A DNA stretch of 17,888 nt from Bremia lactucae (lineage: Eukaryota; Oomycota; Peronosporomycetes; Peronosporales; Peronosporaceae): the NCBI RefSeq assembly GCF_004359215.1, contig NC_090615.1, forward strand, positions 3,852,313-3,870,200, in the 5' to 3' direction. Under the pieces are notes generated by a model. The model worked only from the letters and a program-made list of their open reading frames with translations, made no database searches and was not told the origin of the DNA. A program made the position numbers and the translations under genes. Within the stretch, counting starts at the first letter, position 1; each line of letters opens with the position of its first letter. Of this stretch, positions 1-7,670 are shown piece after piece.

Positions 1-275
1 TTGTTAATCTATCTTTGTAAATGTTGTCTTAACTATAAACTAATACTAAACATGTAAATGAATTCTTATCTATCTTATCTCGTAACTCTCTTTGATTACT
101 TCTACAGCTGATTAGTCTGCGGAATAAATAGACATAATGGTCTATACCTATTTATGGATAAGAATTCAGGAAATTACTATTTAAAGTAATTTCCTCCAAA
201 TATTATCTACCTTTTGGATAATATTAATTAACAATCTTTTATTGTTAATTTCATGTAACGAAACACCCCGTTACA
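1..275 (+). mobile_element. Probable 3' part of an LTR (5' end outside the window)
   Basis: No gene is visible here. The segment is AT-rich and ends at 275 in CGTTACA, paired with TGTAACG at 254-260, which fits an LTR terminus (..CA). The probable LTR at 10638-10871 ends in a similar way, with a TTTCAYGTAACGA stretch followed by GTTACA. Between 60 and 275 there is a run of near-perfect hairpins: 124-131/148-155, 169-178/185-194, 199-207/217-225, 226-235/241-250 and 254-260/269-275, plus the outer pair 60-70/157-167. The LTR identity is an inference from the ends. No partner LTR, primer site or target duplication can be seen. The minus orientation is equally possible. Confidence 0.45.
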
Positions 276-544
276 CTATGAACGAAGACGTCGTCAAAAT
301 AATTCGGTGCGGAATTCCGCACCGATCTCGAGCGATTGGGTACACATCTGTTGAATGATACATCGGCGTTACTAATTCTCTATCCACGCCTAAATCATTC
401 GCTTCGGGTACTTACGGCTATGAACGGATTTTTTCTCTTCACGCATGAGGACCTCATAGAATTCATCAATCCCATTTGAATGGTTTAAGTTTTCAGTGCT
501 GGAAGTCTGCTATTGATGTTTTTCCATTATAAAACAAAGCGTAG
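276..544. other. Intergenic, 3' flank of the DHHC gene
   Basis: No coding region is recognised. The only notable structure is a perfect 22-bp palindrome at 304-325 (GC-rich arms around a central GAATTC). The rest probably contains the 3' untranslated region of the minus-strand gene that ends at 545. Confidence 0.6.
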
Positions 545-1581
545 CTAGTCAGGTTTATTTACTTTCCGATTACCTGGAAATGTCTTTCCGTCTCGCTTTC
601 GCATACTGGGACAGTGCACCGGCACGAACCAATAGAGAAGCTCACGAGGGGTACCAAAGATCTCCTGGACATTTCGGACAATCCCGACATTAAAATAATT
701 AATAAAATCGGGGTTGTCTCGCTTTTCGCAATACTCGAGCGTGCTATAGTTGTTGATGACGAAGTACATGTGCATGATATAGAAGCACAATAAGGCCAAC
801 CCCAAACATGTACTGCCAAAGAATACACTTGCAATCTGTTGAACACGGGCAAAAGTAGAAATTAGTCACATTAGGATGATCGAATCTCCTCGTTCATCCA
901 ACCTGCAGGTGTGGATTCAACATCTCAAGCTTGCCAAAAACATAAAGTTTCCCTGCACGGTCAAGACTATTCGCTAGCAGATAGCGAAATATAAGACAGC
1001 TTTGATACAAACACGTCGTTGCGCTCCAACCAAGAAACAGCACGAAAAACTTGTAATTATAGTAACCGATGCATCTGTGACCACAGCCGCAACCAAATTA
1101 GATGCTTTGACTGTGTAATCTAATTTCTTTTTTTCCCTTGTCACACGTACTTGTTGATAAACATGCAGTGATGGTCCAGTTTCAGTACGCAACGTCTGCA
1201 CGTGCTGCAATGGTGGGTTCGATCGGGTTTAAACGCGCGGCACTTACGGCAGATTCGTACACCGCCATTCATCTTGGTTTCTGTTTGTAAAGTAAACGCA
1301 TCGAATCTTTTCCTTTTAAACTCATTGAGCTTTTCCTTTGTTAACGTGTGTCGCGGTAGGAATGACTCACTTGAGCGCAGCGTCTGCGCCAGTGACCAGC
1401 TCAACAGGAACGTCATGACGTGGAAAAGCAGCAGCTCCCAGTAAGATGCACCAGCCTCTATCACGCGGCTATGCGCAAAGATAACGAAGGAGATATACAA
1501 ATATACAATGATCCACACGATGATGCATGGTAATACGTAGCGCAAAGGTTTAGGAGCGCGCGATTCGCAACAGCAACCCAT
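545..1581 (-). CDS. DHHC-type protein S-palmitoyltransferase, 3 exons
   Basis: Membrane enzyme that transfers palmitate to cysteines of target proteins. Exons on the minus strand are 1581-1151, 1074-903 and 835-545; introns are 1150-1075 (76 bp) and 902-836 (67 bp), both GT..AG and frame-preserving, giving 297 aa. Splicing restores the cysteine-rich domain: paired CxxC/HHC zinc ligands, DHHC at residues 136-139 (catalytic C139), then the CxGxxNYKFF segment supplied by exon 2. Four membrane segments are visible, at about 15-35, 47-68, 148-170 and the start of exon 3 (IASVFFG...). The TTxE motif appears as STLE, and an NxxxIFG-type C-terminal segment is present. The usual DHHCPW is DHHCMF here. 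The N-terminus MGCCCES has Gly2 followed by three Cys, a possible myristoylation plus palmitoylation signal. It is divergent from the gene at 1672. Stop at 545-547. Confidence 0.93.
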
Positions 1582-1671
1582 TGTTGAATCTTATAAATAA
1601 AGGCAGTATTTGTTTTTAATGGAGAAAACACTAATTTAGGATAGTCGCCAGAAACGCAAAAGTTTGCGGTG
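1582..1671. promoter_or_regulatory. Shared divergent promoter region, 90 bp
   Basis: This gap between two divergent ATGs must hold both 5' untranslated regions and both promoters. It contains a TATA-like TATAAATA at 1592-1599 (plus strand), 11 bp from the DHHC ATG and 73 bp upstream of the other. No clear oomycete initiator (TCAYTYY) is seen inside. The role is inferred from position only. Confidence 0.5.
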
Positions 1672-3904
1672 ATGGTGGCGATTGCGCCGAATATACAACG
1701 TCATTCTGCCCAACTCGACGATAATTTGATGCAATTATGTAGTTACCAGATAGCAACAGCTTTAGTTATCACACAGCAGCCGCCAGAGATCTGGTACAAG
1801 GATCAATACGGTCGCAAGGCGACATTCGAGCTTAAAGTAGAGCGCACGAAAATCCATTGCGTCCAGTGCGCGGAGCAGTGCATTCTCACGGTGCAGTTGC
1901 TGTATGAAAGTGGGTCAGTATTTTGTGTGGGTTTAGTTGGATTGATAGGATAGAATTGACTCCGGTGTCGCTAGAAAGGTGGTGGAGAAGCAGGAGATTG
2001 TCCAAGTCATGTCTGGTCAGTGTCTAGATAAGAACAAGCAAAGTTCGGTAAGAATTCGTATTGCTGAGGTATCGAAAAATCACGTGAATCAGGTAAGAAT
2101 CAGATTTCTCCTCTGCAGTAATGTAAAATGTCCTTATTGAATTTTTATTCGTTAGAGATTTCGAGTGAAAATTTCGGTGCCAAAGTGTAACGGTAGCTGC
2201 AATTATGATAATTTTGTGGTATCCGATCCGATTTTAGTACTCTCGAAAAAAAAGAAGCGGCTAGGAATTCAACACATTGAGGCGACAACAAATCATATAA
2301 TGGCCAAAAAGCTAAAACGATCATCAATATCGAAGCTGGAAGGCTTAAAAGACTTGGGCAACGCTTTAAAGTCAACGCCATTTCCAAATTTGAGCAACAA
2401 GGTAGTCGATTTCGCAAAAATCGAGTCGCCGATGCGCACAGGAGTCGCGACAGCTCCATTCACACCTGAGACACCAAATTTGTGTTTATGGGCGAATGCA
2501 GCATTCGATCTACTATCAAAGTTGCAGTGGCAGCGTGCTCTAGCAGACAACAGTAATAACTTAGGTAGAAGTTTCGATGCGATCTTGGCCCTACCTTTGC
2601 CAAAAGTGTACGAATGTCCATCGTGTCATGAGACGTATGGAGAGACACCAATGCACCGAAATCATTGCGACCTTATGTTGCTGCTGGAGCGAGATGGTAC
2701 GCTTAAAGATTGTATGAGAAGCAAATGAGAAATCCTTTAACGATGTCTATGATAACTAGGTAACAACGAAACTGGGACGAAATATAAAAATCACAATGAG
2801 GTAGCATCATTTCCACTCCAGTGGTCTTCCGATAAGCACGTGGAATGGCGCGGCCAAGCTCAATCGATGTTTACGAATCATGCTTCTACGCTAAAAGCAG
2901 AGGCATTGTCAATTGACAGTATTGTTCAAGATACTCGAAAAACATTAAAATTGGAACGTGACGATATGCAGGCACTTCTCGATGCTTCAAAATCTGCGCC
3001 ACCCACTACTATAAGCTCATGGAAAGACTATGCTTCGATTTCCCAGCTGCTCTTTAGGTACGTAATTGCATCGGTGTTGAGGATGCGTTACAAATCGTCT
3101 TCTTACCCAAATTATATCAGTACTTCATTTGAATTTTCCAAGATACCACAGCTGAGTACTTCGCTTCCTTCTACAGTTCAATCGACTGGCATGCTTCCGC
3201 CGGTGGGCACACTTTCACGCAGCATTCTTAGTAATTCTGGTGCGGTGAATATTTCTGAAGAAGATCAAGTTGGAGAAAAACGACACCGTATACCATCTCA
3301 GCGGTATCCATCTCTGTTAGCCGCTAAATGTAGCTTCTCCACTGATGCAGCAAATCTCTTTCAAGAAACGGAATTGGCGCTACATGGTAATGGACGGATT
3401 GTTAGCTCGATGAATTTGATGAATATAACTGATTATTATTTACGACCGAACGTTGGAAATATTGGAAATGATGATGTTTTTCACGGACATGTGTCGTCCG
3501 CAGCACCATTACCGAGCGATTCTTTTGATAAGCGCGAGAATCAGGTTAAAAAAATTATGGCTAATGACTTTCAAGGCTGCGGATTTCCAGCGTTAGATGA
3601 CTTGTCGAATTTGGTAGGGTTTTACCAGGTTTTGACTGATACGGTAAGTCAGCATGATTGGCGAGTTTTGCAGCGATTTAACATGTCATGACAATAATGC
3701 ATGTAGAATAACAATCCAGCGGAATTACAATTTGCACCACATTTGTTTCCACTTCCCGAAGAAATGCTTCTCGAGTTGAAGACGACAATTGCAGAATGGG
3801 GGCGGAATCTGTCAATTTGCTGGCAGCGACAATCTATTGAAGGGAAGAATGAGGAAACGCTGGTTGGATTAAAAAAAGCAGTGCTTGAGCATATTCTACG
3901 CTAG
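1672..3904 (+). CDS. Unrecognised oomycete-type protein with C-rich N-terminal domain and Cys/His cluster, 6 exons
   Basis: I do not recognise the family. Proposed exons are 1672-1913, 1975-2092, 2156-2711, 2760-3057, 3121-3643 and 3707-3904; every GT..AG junction keeps the frame and the total is 644 aa. The intron 3058-3120 is 63 bp with no stop, so retention would give 665 aa. The first ~160 residues alternate hydrophobic and polar residues like a beta-rich fold (IWYKDQYGRKATFELKV, ILTVQLLYESGK, RFRVKISVP) and end in SDPILVLSKKKKR, a basic patch that could be a nuclear signal. After a lysine-rich stretch, the end of exon 3 carries YECPSCHETYGETPMHRNHC, a C-x2-C..H..C candidate zinc site. 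The rest is polar and low in recognisable motifs. A DNA-binding regulator is possible but is a guess from composition. Confidence 0.75.
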
Positions 3905-4383
3905 ATTGCCAAATGAATTTATTTATTTCAGCTTTTGTACAAAGGGTCGTTTGCTTCCGACGTGATATTAAGAGCTTTATTCTGTAATCATTGAAAACAT
4001 TAATATTCCCTAAGATCCTTCTTATAATTCTTTAAGTCTTTCCTTCGCTGGCTCCACGTAAAGTAAATTGACGTCACAAACTTCGAATGGGCAATGAGCA
4101 TTAGTTCTTTCCTTGGCACAGACCCATGGAAGGCAAAAGGCGGCCATTGACGGGATTACAAGCAAGAATATGCTTTACGGCATCTAACCGCCGCTTTTAT
4201 CTGATAGCGCTATTTTATCAATGCATATCAAGAAGCACAGACTTCGGGATGTCAATTTTGAAGAGAAATAAATAAGATTGATCGAGAAGTAAATTTGATG
4301 CTTCCAATGAAAATGTTTTATTTTAACAATTTCAAGTATATGAGTGAAAAGGACAAAAATCCCAGAATTTTACCAAATTCAAA
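3905..4383. other. Intergenic between the unknown gene and KIN17
   Basis: About 500 bp with no ORF of note on either strand and no RNA gene recognised. It presumably holds the 3' end of the upstream transcript and the KIN17 promoter. An AT-rich stretch precedes the KIN17 start region. Confidence 0.6.
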
Positions 4384-4399
4384 GTGGCGCCAGCGCCAC
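4384..4399. promoter_or_regulatory. GC-rich inverted repeat just upstream of KIN17 start
   Basis: Seven-base arms GTGGCGC and GCGCCAC are separated by CA, 13 bp before the ATG. The core TGGCGCCA resembles E2F/DP sites, which drive replication genes in other eukaryotes. It could also be a 5' UTR hairpin. Function is inferred only. Confidence 0.35.
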
Positions 4400-4412
4400 A
4401 TTGATTTCCACC

Positions 4413-5683
4413 ATGGGCAAGCATGACTTCCTCACACCCAAAGCCATTGGCATTCGAATAAAGGTACGTGCCCATGTGCTGTTCTACCTTGTGCTTACAC
4501 CTAACAAAGCAATCGCATACACGTGTAGGCAAAAGGACTTCAGAAACTCCGCTGGTTCTGCCAAGTGTGCCAAAAACAATGTCGGGACGAAAATGGTTTT
4601 AAATGCCATACAACGTCCGAATCTCATCAACGACAGATGTTAATCGTGGCAAATAATCCGAATAAATTCATGAGCGGGTACAGTGAAATGTTCGAGTCAG
4701 CATTCCTTGAAAATTTAAGACGCCGTCATGGTACTAAGAGAATGCGCGCTACCCACGTCTACAATGAGTACATTGCAGATAAATTGCATATTCATATGAA
4801 TGCAACGCAGTGGACGACGCTCGGCGGGTTTGTGCAATATTTGGGCCGTACGGGCAAATGTGTTGTGGATGAGACGGAAAAAGGATGGCACATTCAATAT
4901 ATTGATCGAGATCCGAAAGCCATTGCCAGACAAGAAGAATTAGCAAAGAAGAAAAAAGCAGAACTTGATCACGAAGAGCGAAATCGATTGTTCATTGAAC
5001 GACAATTAAAAATTGCTACAGAAAAAGAAGTTGTCGAGACGCAATTCCAGCCGACCAAGTTGCAACGCGGGGAAAATGGAGAGAAGATAACATTGATGCT
5101 TGCAGGAAAGAAGGAAATTGTCAAAAAGGATGGAATGAAAGCTGCTGTCTTTAAAGTGGCGGGCCCGAATGGGTTTGAAGATACCGAGAAGCTAGCGCAT
5201 GAATCAGGAGAAGTTCTTTTGGGCAAACGACATGCGGTTGACGTCGTTATGGAGGAAGATGAACGACGTCGGATGGGAAAGAGAAAACAGCTACAAGATG
5301 AATCGAAGCGGCAGCGGAAGGAGAATTGGATCACGACTGGTATTGTCGTGAAAGTCACGAATAAAAAGGTAGGAAATGGAGTGTATTTCAAGTGCAAAGG
5401 AGTGGTAAAGGACGTACAGGACAAATTTTGTGCGACAGTAGAGCTGCTTGATTCGGGAGATGTTCTTCGACTTGATCAAGATGATCTCGAGACGGTAATT
5501 CCTAGACCAGGAAGCACGGTGAAGATTGTCAATGGTCTTGGACGGGGCTATACGGCAGAATTGCTTGACGTCTCTATTGATGACTTTTGCGCTCGAATTC
5601 GGATTGACTCGGGGTCGCACCGAGGTGAGATTTTAGATAATGTTGAGTATGAAGACATTTGCAGACTAGCAGCAGCAGTATAG
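4413..5683 (+). CDS. KIN17: KIN17 DNA/RNA-binding protein, 2 exons
   Basis: Conserved nuclear protein linked to DNA replication, damage response and splicing complexes. Exon 1 is 4413-4463 (17 codons, MGKHDFLTPKAIGIRIK, typical KIN17 start in an ACCATGG context), the intron is 4464-4528 (65 bp) and exon 2 is 4529-5683, giving 401 aa against 393 for human KIN. A zinc finger of the C-x2-C-x12-H-x5-H type uses C28, C31, H44 and H50. A winged-helix domain spans about 51-160 (KFMSGYSEMFE, VYNEYIADK, WTTLGGFVQYLGR). A charged helix follows at about 165-200. Two C-terminal SH3/KOW-like repeats include LETVIPRPG and KIVNGLGRGY, and the protein ends in the YEDICRLA-type tail. Only about 100 bp separate it from the next ORF on the same strand. 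Confidence 0.95.
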
Positions 5684-5787
5684 CCATTAATTTTTTACCG
5701 GTTTAGATCAGGTAATTATCAGTATTTCGTGAAGAAATAAGTAACATTTTTAGACCGCCGTTTCTAATTGATAATTATTTTATTTGC

Positions 5788-7408
5788 ATGAGCGGTACGG
5801 CTTAAACTCATTCCGGTGCATACGTCACGCTCTTACATTTCTTATGCAGGCGCTCAGGAGGTGATTGAGCTATTTAGCAGCAGTAGCGATGAAGCCTCTT
5901 CTATTGAAGAGGAGAAAATTCAATTTCAGTCTCATAGACGCCATTTTAAACGCTCGAATGCTGGCCATGACCGAAATAGCGGCTCCAGCATGAGCGATAG
6001 TAGTCAAAGTAGCTTCACAATTGACAAGGGAACGCAAAGCCTTCTGCGTTTGCAGCGATCTAGACAATTCGTGGCGGTCAAGATGGCGAAAGTTGCTTCA
6101 ATGAGACGGCCACGATACGACGAAGGAATGCAAGAGATCACGGAAGGGATGAATTACCAAGAGCTCCAGGCGCAACAGAAAATGCTGGAACGATTACAGA
6201 CCCAAAACCGTCGAAAATTTTATCAGAATGGAAAAGAAAAAAAATTGGAAAAAAAAGAAATTTTCAAGGAAGCAAAAGAGATGAGTCTCATGAAGACACG
6301 AAGTCACATGCACGTGATAAAGGGCCGCCAATTGACCTCACGAGTGGAGAAAGTGGACAATGAGACAAAAGAAACAGATGCCGAGTGGGCTATTTTTCTT
6401 GAAAAAGCGGCACAGAGGAAAGCGGCGCGCCGACAGAAAGAAGTTGAGGACGCTCGATCGTTAAAAAAAGCTCGAAACAAAATCCAACATACGGTTCCTC
6501 TTCATGCCAATTGCGATCATGAGCTGAAGAAAAAATCGAAAAAAAAGCTGAAACGAAAATTCCAGACGCAGCAAAACGCAGTGAAATGTACAACTTCTGG
6601 AAGAAAACTGAGGAAAACGTTGAAGAAAAATTTACAAAAGAGTTCAAGTGATGAGGATTTCGAGGTGGAGAATGATTTGGAAAAACAAGAGCAGAGTGAA
6701 AAAAATAAAAGTGACGAAGAGGAAAGAGAGCCAACTTCATTGCAACGCCGAAAAAAACGACATCAGGAGAGTGAGAAACACAGACGGCCTTATACTGCAG
6801 CTCCTGTGAGTAAACGTCAGCGTATAGATGTTGAAATGGCTGCGGAGTCTGAAGTTGATGCAGAAACGACGACCTTGCGTTCGAACAGAACGATTGAAAC
6901 GCACTTAATTAAAGAAAAGTTGACGTTTTTAGAGCTTCAAGAACAAGAAAAACTGATGGCGTTTTTCAAAGCTCAGAAGCGGCGCAGGAGGCCGTTAATG
7001 TCTTTGATTGGGAACTGCAACGATACAGGAAGTGCGAGTGGTCAAGATGATGAAAACGATGTAGCCAAGTTTACCAAAGCTAAGTCTATGCATGTTGCTC
7101 AGACGAATGGTGTAGCCAAGACGGCTTTTGACGCTCCGACAAATAGCGTAGCTCGTCGCGCTCGAATGGGAGTAAGTGAGACTCCTGAAGCAACATCGAC
7201 CTTGTCTGGTATAGCTTCGCCATTACAAAATGGATTTTTGGTGTCCAACAAAAATTCTCTTACTGTTGCACATGCCAAATCTTCGAAAAAATTGCCCAAT
7301 CCCGTCATTCATTCAACAGCTTGGCGACGACTCTTGTTTAAAATCGCACCAGCTAATATTCTAGATGTATCGATAATCCCGTATGCTGCTGGTATGTGCA
7401 GCTGTTAA
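5788..7408 (+). CDS. Basic coiled-coil protein with SUMO-interaction-like motif; possible N-terminal part of the E(z) gene
   Basis: Family not recognised. The frame is open from about 5816 but has no early ATG. A 7-nt first exon (5788-5794, ATGAGCG) spliced over 5795-5849 to 5850 (acceptor TTATGCAG) gives MSGAQEVIELFSSSSDEASS in frame. The protein then has VIEL followed by a serine/acidic run, like a SUMO-interacting motif, several Lys/Arg-rich blocks suitable for nuclear import (KKKSKKKLKRK, QKRRRRP), coiled-coil-prone stretches and a second SSSDED acidic patch. There are no catalytic motifs. As a stand-alone gene it stops at 7406-7408 (about 521 aa). A GGTATGT donor at 7392 would instead splice in the correct phase to 7671 and fuse it to E(z). 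The start and the independence of this gene are both uncertain. Confidence 0.65.
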
Positions 7409-7670
7409 GGATATAAGGAATGCCACTGAATAGATGCCTTGCTCTTTTAGACTTTGACAGACCTCTTTGGGACTATGATCGGAGTAAAAAGCTTCGAACA
7501 AAATGCTCTCTCGTGGATACGAAGTGCGTAGACTTTGTATCTAGGAAAAAACAATTCAAAAAGCAGGTGAGGAACAAGGCTCTTATTAAATTTCAGCAGT
7601 CGTCTTGTGTAACGATTTCTTGACTTTAAACTGCCATAGCCCCAAAATGAGTCAATAACAAATTGTCTAG

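Noticed and set aside
2145..2459. Minus-strand ORF with an RFLR string, like an RxLR effector
   Set aside because: It is antisense to a well-spliced plus-strand exon, has no convincing signal peptide, and is best read as a shadow.
4969..5424. Long minus-strand ORF opposite KIN17
   Set aside because: Antisense shadow of the conserved KIN17 frame; serine- and phenylalanine-rich, as complements of Lys/Glu-rich coding usually are.
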